From: Maricaulis alexandrii
GTDB taxonomy: Bacteria > Pseudomonadota > Alphaproteobacteria > Caulobacterales > Maricaulaceae
Assembly: GCF_005871165.1 (NCBI RefSeq)
Contig: NZ_SWKP01000006.1
Coordinates: forward strand, 386,001-450,000
Direction: 5' to 3'
Length of the DNA: 64,000 nucleotides
The notes below the pieces were generated by a model. It made no database searches, had not been told where the DNA came from, and worked only from the letters and a program-made list of their open reading frames with translations. Numbering within the stretch: the first letter of the stretch is position 1; every line of letters starts with the position of its first letter. The translations under genes and the position numbers were made by a program. Positions 16,569 through 24,832 of this stretch are shown in pieces.

Positions 16569-16576
16569 CAAACAGG

Positions 16577-16604
16577 AAGGCCGCACCTTCGGGTGCGGCC
16601 TTAT
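16577..16604 (+). terminator. Rho-independent terminator
   Basis: AAGGCCGCACC-TTCG-GGTGCGGCCTT: an 11-bp stem closed by a stable UUCG tetraloop, directly after the stop at 16568. It can serve both strands and so may also end the convergent transfer operon at 16633. Confidence 0.85.
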
Positions 16605-16632
16605 CTCTTATCCGATAGTTAGTGCGTGGGCC

Positions 16633-17085
16633 CTACATGTCCGGCCCGTCGCGACGTTGTTGACGGTTCGCAGAAGACCGCGAATTCGAAACCCGCCCGT
16701 CAGGAGTGATGCTCAGCACCTGGCGTTTAATGGTATTGTCGCAAGCGATAAAAAGGCGATCTCGCCGCGCCTTGATGCGGGCGGCGACATTGATGGCGGC
16801 CTGACGTTCAATGTCGGCCTTGGTGCGCCGCGCGCCGTCCGGGCGGAGTTCGGGACGCGGCGCTTGTTTGGACAGTTTCGCGACTTCCTTGCCGACCCAG
16901 CTTTGGCGGTGTTTGCGTTGGTGCAGGATGAGCTTGGTGGCGATACGGGCATGGCGGGCCTCTATGGCACGCATTTGAGCGATGCGGGCCTTGTCGCCCG
17001 CGATGATCGACCAGGCTGAGCCACGTTCGGCACCGGAGCGATTGTTGAAGCCGGCCGCGATTGGCGGGGTATCCTCAAGTGGCAT
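16633..17085 (-). CDS. Basic hypothetical protein of the transfer operon
   Basis: A 150-residue Arg/Lys-rich, mostly helical protein ('RIAQMRAIEARHARIATKLI', then 'KADIERQAAINVAARIKARR'), probably nucleic-acid binding or a coiled coil. AGGAGG lies five bases before the ATG. It is the last gene of the minus-strand block running from the coupling protein (19043) through a small membrane protein. Such genes accompany TraG/VirD4 in alphaproteobacterial elements. The opposite-strand frame of similar length is judged a shadow. Confidence 0.55.
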   Translation of the reverse strand: MPLEDTPPIAAGFNNRSGAERGSAWSIIAGDKARIAQMRAIEARHARIATKLILHQRKHRQSWVGKEVAKLSKQAPRPELRPDGARRTKADIERQAAINVAARIKARRDRLFIACDNTIKRQVLSITPDGRVSNSRSSANRQQRRDGPDM

Positions 17086-17103
17086 ATTTCCCTCCTGCTG
17101 ACG

Positions 17104-17385
17104 CTAGTCCATGAAGTAGTGATTGCGAAGGGTTAGTGGCGGGCAATGGGTTGCCCAGCCCGGTTCCCAAGTCCCGCGCGGACCAAGATAGGTGCAGACG
17201 GACGCCGAAGCGTCCGCCTGCGGGATCAAGACATAGGGTGCAATCGGCAGGGCGATCAGGAAGATCAAGAGCGTAATCCAGCGGATATCCAGGATGAGCT
17301 TCAGGATCTGAAGAAGAAGGACGGCGATCTGGAGCTTGCCCGTCGCCGCCTTCGACTCATCATTCGTGTTCTTGCGTTTCGCCAT
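17104..17385 (-). CDS. Small single-pass membrane protein
   Basis: A 93-residue protein starting at the ATG at 17385 (upstream in-frame codons overlap the end of the coupling-protein gene). A charged N-terminus is followed by a hydrophobic helix around 25-60 ('WITLLIFLIALPIAPYVLIP'), then a short tail with two Cys residues that could form a disulphide outside the membrane. It is placed between the coupling protein and the basic protein gene and probably assists DNA transfer; no family is recognised. Confidence 0.55.
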   Translation of the reverse strand: MAKRKNTNDESKAATGKLQIAVLLLQILKLILDIRWITLLIFLIALPIAPYVLIPQADASASVCTYLGPRGTWEPGWATHCPPLTLRNHYFMD

Positions 17386-17399
17386 GACGAACTCCCGCG

Positions 17400-19043
17400 T
17401 TAGAGGCGGAGCCGCGTTCGGCCTTTCAGGCGCATGCCATGCAGGGGGTTTGTTCCGACATAGCCTCGGCGGTTCCATGGATAGACCTCATGAAAACCGA
17501 CCTTCTCAACGAGAGCGGGAGGTTTGCCGTGTGCGAATAGGAGGCAATCGCGCAGCTGGCGGATTTCATCGGGCAGGAGGAGCGGCCGGCCTGTTTCACT
17601 GGTCGAGCGGTGGGGCTTGTAGCCGCCCATGGCGTAGTTGTCGGCCTTGACTGTCGCGTTTCCGAGCCTGCGGCTCAACATGTCCAGCGTGCCGGGGCTG
17701 CGTGAGGCGAAGAACTGCTGGATCTCGGTTTGGGAGAGGACAACATCGAGCGCTGCCGGGCCGTAAACCCGCTTAACCTCCTCTAATTCTTGCGTAATAA
17801 AGTGGAATCGGACGCCAGATCCGCGCGCTTCCGTCATTTTCTGGGGCAACCCGTCCACACGAAAGTTTGTACCTTCATCGAGCAGAAAAGTGACGGCATT
17901 ATCGTGCATGCGGCAGCGCTTGATCTCGAGCATGGCGCACCACATCACCAGCCCGACCCAAGGTTCGTACACCTTCGAACGGGTGGCATCGCCGATGATG
18001 AAGACGGTGGCCAGCGTGGTTTTTAGATCACGGAAGCGGAAGGTGCTGCGCGACACGCTGTCTGCGATGCGGCCACTGGCGGAGAAGATCGCCAGTGATT
18101 GGACAGCCCCCTCGCGGAAGCTTTCGATCTGACGCGTGTCGCCATTATTCAGTTTCTCGAGAAAATCATTTGCGCGATCAGCGAGTTCGCCGCTCAGCAC
18201 CTCCGACACGCTGGCGGCGTAGAGGGCTTCACGCAGACGGTCGGGATCGCGCAGGAGGCGCAAGCAGCCCGACAGGGTGGCGCTTTCCCCTTTATCGATC
18301 ACCTCCCACAGCATGGCGAAGGTGATCAGATTGCGCGAACCTTCGCGGAAGAAGGAGTTATCCGTTTTGGTGGCGGGCTCGGGATGGAGCTGATGCGCCA
18401 TACCCATAGCATCGGCCACCATATCGTCTGGTGAGTGCATCCAGTCATCGTGCAGGATGCTGAGGGGGTTATAGGCGTCGGGTTCGCCCAGAATGTCGAC
18501 GTTCAAGCGCGAGGGATTGAGGCAGTGAACAGGCTGGCCCATGCGCTGGCGGGCACGCTTGGTCATGGGTGCCAGCTCGCATTTAAGGTCGCTGACGACC
18601 ATCGCACCTTTGATGGACAGGAGCTGGGGCACGACCACCGAGATTGTCTTGCCGGCCCCTGCGGGAGCAACCGTCAGGGCGTTGGCCTCGTACTCGATGA
18701 AAAGGGGTTTGCCGTCCAAGGCGCCCCAGAAAGGGCCACTGCGGCGTTTTCGAAGTCTCGCAAAGTCACCCAGCGATGCCCAGCGCGCGGAGCCATGGCG
18801 TGTGGAGGGCGTATTGGCGATGGCTTCACGGGTCTTGCGGATGGCCAGATCGAGAAGTGAGCGGAGGATGGCGATGGGCGCGGACAGGGTGCAGATCAGC
18901 GCCAGGGTCGGCATCCAGAAAAGCTCGGTTTCAAACAGGACGTAAGTGGCAGACAGGCCCCAAGCGAAGGTCGCCGAAAAGGCGATCAGTGAGACGGGAC
19001 CGAGCGGAGTGTGCCCGCTGCCCGGACTAAAGTTGGTGGACAT
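17400..19043 (-). CDS. Type IV coupling protein (VirD4/TraG family)
   Basis: A 547-residue inner-membrane ATPase that links the relaxosome to a conjugation channel. Two N-terminal membrane helices (about 16-36 and 42-62) are followed by the P-loop APAGAGKT (126-133), 'VVSDLKCEL', and a Walker B strand 'VTFLLDEG' near 390, with the VirD4-typical 'FITQELEEVKRVYG' and 'ETGRPLLLPDEIRQL'. GGGAGAAC precedes the ATG. No VirB genes are present in the element, so it would depend on a helper channel supplied by another plasmid or element. Family call is certain. Confidence 0.92.
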   Translation of the reverse strand: MSTNFSPGSGHTPLGPVSLIAFSATFAWGLSATYVLFETELFWMPTLALICTLSAPIAILRSLLDLAIRKTREAIANTPSTRHGSARWASLGDFARLRKRRSGPFWGALDGKPLFIEYEANALTVAPAGAGKTISVVVPQLLSIKGAMVVSDLKCELAPMTKRARQRMGQPVHCLNPSRLNVDILGEPDAYNPLSILHDDWMHSPDDMVADAMGMAHQLHPEPATKTDNSFFREGSRNLITFAMLWEVIDKGESATLSGCLRLLRDPDRLREALYAASVSEVLSGELADRANDFLEKLNNGDTRQIESFREGAVQSLAIFSASGRIADSVSRSTFRFRDLKTTLATVFIIGDATRSKVYEPWVGLVMWCAMLEIKRCRMHDNAVTFLLDEGTNFRVDGLPQKMTEARGSGVRFHFITQELEEVKRVYGPAALDVVLSQTEIQQFFASRSPGTLDMLSRRLGNATVKADNYAMGGYKPHRSTSETGRPLLLPDEIRQLRDCLLFAHGKPPALVEKVGFHEVYPWNRRGYVGTNPLHGMRLKGRTRLRL

Positions 19044-19057
19044 GATGTTCTCCCAAT

Positions 19058-19087
19058 AAGAAAGACGGGCACGGTAGGCCGCGCCCG
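19058..19087 (-). terminator. Possible terminator between secreted-protein and coupling-protein genes
   Basis: On the minus strand GCGGGCGCGG pairs with CCGTGCCCGT (one G-T pair) around a four-base loop, followed by TCTTTCTT. It lies in the 72-bp gap upstream of the coupling-protein start, so it may attenuate read-through into that gene. Confidence 0.45.
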
Positions 19088-19115
19088 CCTTGATTTCGGG
19101 AGGGATGGAGGAGGG

Positions 19116-20402
19116 CTATTCGCGGAGAAGCGACAAGGGTTCGATGGCGACCCAAGCCGGATTTTCTGCGCCGTTGCCGGTCACAGCGCTCTGGCCTGCG
19201 CCGCCATTGCCGGCATTGGCCGGAATGCGCAGCGGGCGGGTGTAGGTTTCACCGCCGATGGTGATGCGCAGCTCGGCTTCCGCGCCACCGCTGGAGCGGC
19301 CACCATAGAAGTTGACCCAGATGCGCAGGGCCGAGAGGTCAATCGGGCCATCAAGCACGATCTGCTCTTGTGCTCGCCGATCTTCGCTGCCCATACGGAA
19401 ATCCCGGAAGAAGCGGCCCTGCGGTGTGGAATTGCGCCCGTAATAGAGGATCTGGGCGTCATCGTGCGGACGTGCATAGACGTCGAGGTCGCACGAGGAA
19501 CACGGCCAATAGAGACCGATCTCGACGCGATCATTGACCATGGACGGGCCGACATAGAAGCGGCGGCCGGTTTCCATGTCGCGGCCACTGGCGATCGGGC
19601 CCATTTCAGAGGCGAAGATGAGCATTTCCATCTTGTCCGTCTCCTCCAGGATGAAGCCGCGATCCGGCGCAGAGGCGCGGGCTGCAACGCTGGCAAATCC
19701 GCTTTCGGCATCGTTGGAGAAGCTCACGAGGTCTGCACCGAAGGCTTCTACCAAGAGGGCGGTAAAGCGCTCCACCGCGAAGGCATGGCGATCATTGAGT
19801 GCCCAGCCCGGATCAAGGGCGATGAAGTGGACACGAGCGCCGGCCAGACGATCACCCATGCCATCGGCGCCGAAGGGGCTGGAGCCGCGTGTGCCCTGGA
19901 TCAGACCGTCGCCGGGAACGCGCCCCTCACGCATGGACACACCCGGTTCGCGCGGCATGTCATAGAGGGGCGAGCCGATGATGATGAGGTCATGGCCTTC
20001 ACCCAGCGAGCGGGCCTCGCCGAGATAGCGCAGGAGGCCCGGGAGGTTGATCGGGCGCTGGACTTCGTTTGCGGTGCGGGCATGATCCGGCTCAAGCCGC
20101 AGAATCCGGGCGGCGGCCTGGCGGTTCACCGCGAGCTTGGCGCGCGGGTTTTGGTAGGCGCGGCCCTCTGGCACGGTGAAGGTCGCAATCGGCGTCAGGT
20201 CATAGGCATCGATTACCTCGGCCGACTGGCCAGGTTCGACATTGCCGGCAAGGAAGAGCAGGACGGCTTCGCCCTGTTCCTGGCGCTCAGCCTCGTTGAT
20301 TTGGGAAGAGATGGCGATGGTGAGGTTTTGGGCCTCGCTAGGTGTCAGCGGCAGCCAGAAGAGGGCGAGAACCGTGACGAAAACAGACACGAAGAACTTC
20401 AT
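19116..20402 (-). CDS. Secreted periplasmic protein, possibly vWA-like
   Basis: A 428-residue exported protein. It begins with a clear Sec signal peptide, MKFFVSVFVTVLALFWL..., with probable cleavage after 'PSEA'. The first mature domain (about 25-240) has alternating strands and helices such as 'LTIAISSQI' and 'HDLIIIGSPLYD', suggesting a Rossmann-like or von Willebrand A-like fold. The second (about 260-400) is beta-rich with a 'CSSC' pair. A longer start at 20450 overlaps the preceding stop (ATGA), but would place 16 residues before the signal peptide; AAAGGAAC supports 20402. It is co-oriented with the coupling protein and a membrane protein, so I infer a role in transfer or surface assembly. 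Confidence 0.6.
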   Translation of the reverse strand: MKFFVSVFVTVLALFWLPLTPSEAQNLTIAISSQINEAERQEQGEAVLLFLAGNVEPGQSAEVIDAYDLTPIATFTVPEGRAYQNPRAKLAVNRQAAARILRLEPDHARTANEVQRPINLPGLLRYLGEARSLGEGHDLIIIGSPLYDMPREPGVSMREGRVPGDGLIQGTRGSSPFGADGMGDRLAGARVHFIALDPGWALNDRHAFAVERFTALLVEAFGADLVSFSNDAESGFASVAARASAPDRGFILEETDKMEMLIFASEMGPIASGRDMETGRRFYVGPSMVNDRVEIGLYWPCSSCDLDVYARPHDDAQILYYGRNSTPQGRFFRDFRMGSEDRRAQEQIVLDGPIDLSALRIWVNFYGGRSSGGAEAELRITIGGETYTRPLRIPANAGNGGAGQSAVTGNGAENPAWVAIEPLSLLRE

Positions 20403-20449
20403 GACGTTCGTTCCTTTCGGATCAGGAGAATTGGAAGCGGCGCGGGTCA

Positions 20450-21472
20450 TCAGTTGTCACCGAAGCGGCGGCGGCGCTGCAGGTACTCGGCGATGTCCGC
20501 GTTGATGGTGGCTTCACGGCGTCCCATCAGGGCGGTGAAGGCACCCTTGGCCTTGCTGAGGCGCTCGAACGCGGTTTCGCGTTCCTTGCCCAGCACGGTC
20601 TGGCGCTCGCGAAGCTCCACATATTCGGTGTTTCGCACCCACCAGTTCGGCGAGTATTTGCCGGCGATGTGCTCGGCGATCAGGAAGAGCGAAGAGCCCA
20701 CCATGATCTCGGCCACGATTTGCAGCCAGACGAAAAGGGTGTCTGCGAGGCCGGAGCCTTCGAAGTCGAGATCGAGGCCACCCGTGCCGTGGAAGAGGTC
20801 CGCAAAGAGCCAGCTCCAGGCAATGACGGTGATCAGCGTCAGAGCGTAAATGCCCATGCGATAGAAGTTGCGCATGCGCCAGGTGCGGAAAGCGTGGCCA
20901 AAGCAATGGATCGCAAGGGCGGCGGCCGGCGCGAGCATGGCGAAGAGCCACGCAAAGAGCGGGTTGAGGGTGAAAATGGGCAGGCCCGACCCAACGAGAT
21001 TGCCCTGAATGTTCGCCGCTCCGGCACCAAGCATCACGACGCTCAGAACGAGCGTTGCAACGGTTAGTCCCTGGTCGAGAAAGCTCCAGTCCTTGAACGG
21101 GACCTCGGCATCGTCGTCCTGATCACGCTTGCCCGATTTGCGGGCAACGCGCTGCCATTCCGGGGTGGCAGCTGCATCACGGCAGACATTGCCATACTCC
21201 GTATCGATACGGTCCGCTTCGGATTGGGCGGCCTCGTATTCCACGGTGCGGCTTTCAAGCTCATCGCCGTGGTCCGCATTGAAACGGTCCTGGGCGTTTT
21301 TGATGACCAGCTCTTTGCCGTCATCAAGGTCGAGGCCGCTATTGGCGATCTTGGCGATGAAGTCGGTGTCGGGCTTTTGAGCGCCGATAACACCGCGCGG
21401 CGGCTGGGTGTCGCCCCTTTCGTCAATCGGCACCCCGGATGCCGGTTGGATCGGATTGATGGTGTCTGTCAT
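20450..21472 (-). CDS. Membrane protein with coiled-coil region, transfer operon
   Basis: A 340-residue protein. Residues about 45-110 are charged and helical, then four hydrophobic segments follow ('GLTVATLVLSVVMLGAG', 'LNPLFAWLFAMLAPAAALAI', 'MGIYALTLITVIAWSWLF', 'LFVWLQIVAEIMVGSSLFLI'), and the C-terminus is an Arg/Glu-rich helix. AAGGAGGT lies seven bases before the ATG at 21472, preferred over a TTG six bases earlier. Its stop overlaps the ATG of the longer version of the next gene. It probably forms an inner-membrane complex with the secreted protein. No family is recognised. Confidence 0.6.
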   Translation of the reverse strand: MTDTINPIQPASGVPIDERGDTQPPRGVIGAQKPDTDFIAKIANSGLDLDDGKELVIKNAQDRFNADHGDELESRTVEYEAAQSEADRIDTEYGNVCRDAAATPEWQRVARKSGKRDQDDDAEVPFKDWSFLDQGLTVATLVLSVVMLGAGAANIQGNLVGSGLPIFTLNPLFAWLFAMLAPAAALAIHCFGHAFRTWRMRNFYRMGIYALTLITVIAWSWLFADLFHGTGGLDLDFEGSGLADTLFVWLQIVAEIMVGSSLFLIAEHIAGKYSPNWWVRNTEYVELRERQTVLGKERETAFERLSKAKGAFTALMGRREATINADIAEYLQRRRRFGDN

Positions 21473-21586
21473 CGACAAACCTCCTTGGTTGCAAGGCCGG
21501 CCTGACCAAGAGCGGACAGATCCGGTTTTGCGACGCTAGGAGGTCGTTAGGGGTGGTTCGGGAGGTTTGGCCGAAAAATCTGGAGG

Positions 21587-22135
21587 TTATTCAAAAGAGT
21601 CAGGATTGGATTGATGCTGATCCTCGATGCCTTCCATGAGCTTAGCCAACGCCTTTGTCACCTTTGTCCTGAATTCCGGCTGTCTTTCAAACGATTGATA
21701 GAGACCATTGAATTCGGAAATAAATTGGTTGAGATCCCCGAGTTGAGCGGCATCGATTTTTCTAGGATTGACCTTTTCGTTCTTGATAAAGAACATAATA
21801 CGGAATGTTGGGTCTAGTTTATGCTTAGATACTGCTTTTCGAAATTCACTCAACCAACCAGAGGGCGCGTCACTAGTTGGGGTGCCCATTCTATGCCAAA
21901 GAATAAAGATCGCGCCGTTCAGCGAGTGACCATCAAATAGTTGATCTTCAATAATTTTTTGTGCCTCTTGCCCCCAGTCAGGGACAGAATCCACTTCCCA
22001 TCGCACCGTGCGTAGCTCACGATCAAAGCGCCTGCCTAAGCTCAAATTCAGCTCTTTGCACACCGCATCAATTACGTTGCGTTCTTTTTCTAGATCGCCC
22101 GTTGAAGCCAGAAAAACGTAGTGAACTTGAGTCAT
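21587..22135 (-). CDS. TIR-like (DUF4062-type) domain protein
   Basis: A 182-residue protein. The N-terminus reads VHYVFLASTGDLEKERNVI, then 'ELRTVRWEVDSVPDWGQEAQKIIEDQL', 'GAIFILWHRMGTPTSD' and 'SGWLSEFRKA'. That is the order of the TIR-like DUF4062 family, common in defence genes as an N-terminal effector or sensor domain. Here it stands alone. Its ATG follows the TAA of the upstream gene with no intervening base, so the two are coupled. Codon use is AT-richer than the transfer genes. It is likely half of a two-gene defence unit; this is inference from context. Confidence 0.6.
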   Translation of the reverse strand: MTQVHYVFLASTGDLEKERNVIDAVCKELNLSLGRRFDRELRTVRWEVDSVPDWGQEAQKIIEDQLFDGHSLNGAIFILWHRMGTPTSDAPSGWLSEFRKAVSKHKLDPTFRIMFFIKNEKVNPRKIDAAQLGDLNQFISEFNGLYQSFERQPEFRTKVTKALAKLMEGIEDQHQSNPDSFE

Positions 22136-22804
22136 TTATCTGGGTGCCGAAAAGGCTTTGATTGGAAGAAGTAGGTGCAAAATTGATTCATATATATTTA
22201 TGGCCGTTATCTTCTTAAAGCGGAGATAGTACAATGTTTCATATTGCTTATTGTTTCTCAATCTATTGTCATCTGGATCAACAGAATCGGAGTCACCCTC
22301 TTCATAAAGCGTTTCATTTTCTATCGTTTCAAACATATTTTCAATTGCAAGAACAATAGATTCATCGGATGCCAAAAACCCTTTAAGGTCTCCGCTTTGA
22401 GCAGCCTGGAGTATCTTGTCTCGCATCCAGATGTAGGCTACTCGCTCATTCAAGTTGGTGGATTCCACCCAACGGCCGTTTCGTTTAAAAGCCATAACAT
22501 TTATTGGCTTTAGCTTGACGATCCAGAAAGTTATGACGCTTATGTATTTAAGAGGGCTGACTGCAAACGGATATCGGTGCCTGTAGTCCTTCATTGACTG
22601 AATAGATTGGCGTGCAACATCGGCCATAGTGCGGCTTGATGCCCAACCTAATCGAGCCGGCATTAGGCCCAATGAATTCGTTAGAATATGCTCGAAGTCC
22701 GTTCTTAACATTTTCGCAAGAACCTTAGCTGACTCAACAGCGTCAGCATCAGGAGAATTGCTTGATGCAGCGTCAAAGTTTGGATTACCAGTAGTTTCAG
22801 TCAT
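22136..22804 (-). CDS. Hypothetical partner of the TIR-like protein
   Basis: A 222-residue mostly helical protein without recognised motifs. One hydrophobic stretch ('PLKYISVITFWIVKLKPINVM', about 85-105) could be a buried or membrane helix. Acidic segments ('EEGDSDSVDPDDN') follow. GGAGGGGG precedes the ATG at 22804. The stop codon abuts the start of the TIR-like gene (TAAATG), which argues for co-translation and a shared job such as sensor or inhibitor. AT-rich codon use is shared with its partner. Confidence 0.5.
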   Translation of the reverse strand: MTETTGNPNFDAASSNSPDADAVESAKVLAKMLRTDFEHILTNSLGLMPARLGWASSRTMADVARQSIQSMKDYRHRYPFAVSPLKYISVITFWIVKLKPINVMAFKRNGRWVESTNLNERVAYIWMRDKILQAAQSGDLKGFLASDESIVLAIENMFETIENETLYEEGDSDSVDPDDNRLRNNKQYETLYYLRFKKITAINIYESILHLLLPIKAFSAPR

Positions 22805-22886
22805 TTCCCCCTCCAAACATGGTTTTGTTTTGTGGAGGAGTTAACGACTTGTCGCAACCAAAAATTTCAGAAGGCGCGCGATCTAA

Positions 22887-23246
22887 CTAGAGCTCATAGT
22901 CTACTGTGCAGGACGAAATTTGTTCGGCTTGCTTCGCGTCGCGATGCTCATTGCGCCCTGGCACTTTTAATTCTGACAACGGTTGCGCAGCCGCGCCCAT
23001 CAACCATTGAGAAAAGCTTGGATAAGGGCCAGTGTTTTCAGGCTCCCAGCCGTCTCCATGCTGCTCATCGATAGCGCGGTCCAACATTTCATCGCTCACG
23101 CCATCAAAAAAGTTCATGGTGTCTTTATTGCTGCCGACCATTGGATTAGATTTCGCCCCTGCTTTTCCGCGCATAAAAGGTTTAATCGCGACCCCATATC
23201 GACGACGCAAATTAAACTCTGTGGCACTCGTTAAGCGGGTACGCAT
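22887..23246 (-). CDS. Hypothetical protein
   Basis: A 119-residue protein beginning MRTRLTSATEFNLRRRYGVA, with a basic N-terminus and a middle part ('NFFDGVSDEMLDRAIDEQHG') that may form a small helical domain. There is no recognised family and no convincing Shine-Dalgarno. It is upstream of, and co-oriented with, the TIR-like pair, 82 bp away. It could be a regulator of that pair, but coding status itself is only moderately supported. Confidence 0.35.
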   Translation of the reverse strand: MRTRLTSATEFNLRRRYGVAIKPFMRGKAGAKSNPMVGSNKDTMNFFDGVSDEMLDRAIDEQHGDGWEPENTGPYPSFSQWLMGAAAQPLSELKVPGRNEHRDAKQAEQISSCTVDYEL

Positions 23247-23311
23247 GGCGGTGATACGCTCTTGGTTACAAGATAACTATCAGTCAAGGCTTCGCAACTT
23301 CGTTTTGTACC

Positions 23312-23341
23312 TTGACACATATTAATCGCGCATGTTATCGC
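23312..23341 (+). promoter_or_regulatory. Possible promoter upstream of the tandem-HTH gene
   Basis: TTGACA at 23312-23317 is a perfect -35 hexamer; 18 bases on is TATCGC, a weak -10. It lies in the AT-rich 23247-23549 gap between divergent genes. The stretch GCGCATGTTATCGCGC covering the -10 is an imperfect inverted repeat that could be an operator. No other gene is supported in this gap. Confidence 0.3.
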
Positions 23342-23549
23342 GCAGCGTCATTTTAATCACTTTTTGTTTCAATTTGTATCAGAAAATAAATTTTCGGGTT
23401 TTATCCCCAGAAAACTAGTCGCTTGTTGCGGATCTTTAGGACGAAGAGAAATGCGATTTGGCACCAACACGCTAAAATTGCTCACAAGATCCTCGGCACA
23501 AAAGATCGAAAACCTTTCACTGGGTAACCGTAACCGCCCAAAGTAATGT

Positions 23550-23984
23550 ATGGCCCGCGTACCCATCACCGATGACATTCATGCAGAGCTTCTTCGGCTG
23601 AAGGAGCAATCGGGCATGGGGATGATGAAGCTGCTCGCTCGCTCCGGCCCTGTGCCCGAGGGCCTAGATTCCGCGATCATCAACACGTGGCTCAACCGCA
23701 AGACCAAGACGGCCCGCCGGGACCATCTCGACTACGTCCTCACCGCGTTGCGTGGTGTTGACCCCGTGATCCAGATCACGCCTGACATGCGGGATGCGTT
23801 GGAAGCTGAATTGATCCGCACCGGGTATGAGCCAGGGGCGCTGATCAACCGAATACGCCCTCACCCCGAAAAATTGTCCGCAGCGATGATTTCAAGGTGG
23901 CGATCCGGTCGTACCGTGTCCGCTCGAAAGAGCCTGTGGGATGCGGTGATCAGCGGCCTGAGCGCCATTCCAGACGCGCAATAA
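23550..23984 (+). CDS. Tandem-duplicated helix-turn-helix-like protein
   Basis: A 144-residue protein built of two related halves. Residues 6-70 and 76-142 align: 'ITDDIHAEL' with 'ITPDMRDAL', 'MKLLARSGPVPEGL' with 'INRIRPHPEKLS', 'AIINTWLNRKTKTARRDHLDYVL' with 'AMISRWRSGRTVSARKSLWDAVI'. The 'I..W.....T..AR...' block resembles the recognition region of XRE-like DNA-binding domains, so a dimer-like monomer binding a palindrome is likely. It may regulate the element's transfer or cargo genes. Duplication is directly visible; the HTH call is inference. Confidence 0.55.
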   Translation: MARVPITDDIHAELLRLKEQSGMGMMKLLARSGPVPEGLDSAIINTWLNRKTKTARRDHLDYVLTALRGVDPVIQITPDMRDALEAELIRTGYEPGALINRIRPHPEKLSAAMISRWRSGRTVSARKSLWDAVISGLSAIPDAQ

Positions 23985-24117
23985 AATTACGTGGTATTTG
24001 ATCTAAATTTAGCTCAAATGCTAGGCAAAATTAGCTTCTAAGTAATTGATTTCATATATCATATTTGCATGTACGGAGCAACAAGACTCCGACAAACAAA
24101 AACAGGGTGTGTGAGAT

Positions 24118-24831
24118 ATGTCCGTGGGATATTCGAGAGAATTCAATGACCAGGCGCGTCCGGGGTACAGCCCCGAGGCGGCGGACGCCGCCATGCGTCG
24201 GCAGCAGGATTCCGAGCAAATTCAAGATCAACAAGCGTTCCAGCGTCAGGTTTCCGGTGCTGCTGAAAACTCCGGTGAGATGACCCAGGGCGCCGGCGCC
24301 CGCCGTCAAATGACAGAAGATGCGGATCGCCAAGAGCGAGAGCGCAAGGATCAGGTAGACCGCCAGATTCTGCTAGCAAACCTAGAAGATCGATTGGAAG
24401 CGCAGTATGGCGAGCACTTCGCAGAAAACTTGTTCGCCGACTTGCTCGAAGAAGGCCTGATCGAGCAAGATGAGTACACGCGTATCATGGCCATCGCCGA
24501 TGAAGATGAGAGGCGTATTGCCATCGCCGCAGCGATCCAGCGCGGAATAGATGAAGGCCGGATCAACCCCGATGACCTAGAAGGTCATCCATGGGCGCAG
24601 GGGTGGCTGAATGAGCACCGAGCGGCAGCGGCTGTCAGAAATGCTCAAGAGGCTGAGCTCAGAAATGGTCAACGCGCAATTCATGATGCGCGTGTAGACG
24701 CCCAAGAGGTTGCGAGCGAAGGAATTTCCTCAGCGGAGCAGGAGGTATTCGACACATCAATGGCGCGACAGGAAAATGAAAATCAGGTCAGTCAAAGCGC
24801 GGTTCCCGGGGGCGGCTTCTCCCCAGTCTAA
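24118..24831 (+). CDS. Hydrophilic helical protein of unknown function
   Basis: A 237-residue protein very rich in Glu, Gln, Arg and Ala. Predicted long helices or coiled coil run from about 60 to 130 and from 165 to 215; there are no Cys and no membrane segment. The N-terminus is Gln/Arg rich and the C-terminus Gly/Ser rich. I recognise no domain. It could be a scaffold or DNA-associated protein of the element. It ends one base before the stop of the convergent secreted-protein gene. Confidence 0.5.
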   Translation: MSVGYSREFNDQARPGYSPEAADAAMRRQQDSEQIQDQQAFQRQVSGAAENSGEMTQGAGARRQMTEDADRQERERKDQVDRQILLANLEDRLEAQYGEHFAENLFADLLEEGLIEQDEYTRIMAIADEDERRIAIAAAIQRGIDEGRINPDDLEGHPWAQGWLNEHRAAAAVRNAQEAELRNGQRAIHDARVDAQEVASEGISSAEQEVFDTSMARQENENQVSQSAVPGGGFSPV

Positions 24832-24832
24832 A

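Noticed and set aside
16182-16586. 134-residue minus-strand frame
   Set aside because: It overlaps the terminator at 16577 and lacks a ribosome-binding site; the plus-strand gene has a Shine-Dalgarno and better codon use.
19011-20849. 612-residue plus-strand frame
   Set aside because: Antisense of the secreted transfer-region protein, which has a clear signal peptide on the other strand.
23364-23578. Two short overlapping frames on opposite strands upstream of the tandem-domain gene
   Set aside because: No ribosome-binding site, no recognisable composition, and they lie in AT-rich regulatory DNA.
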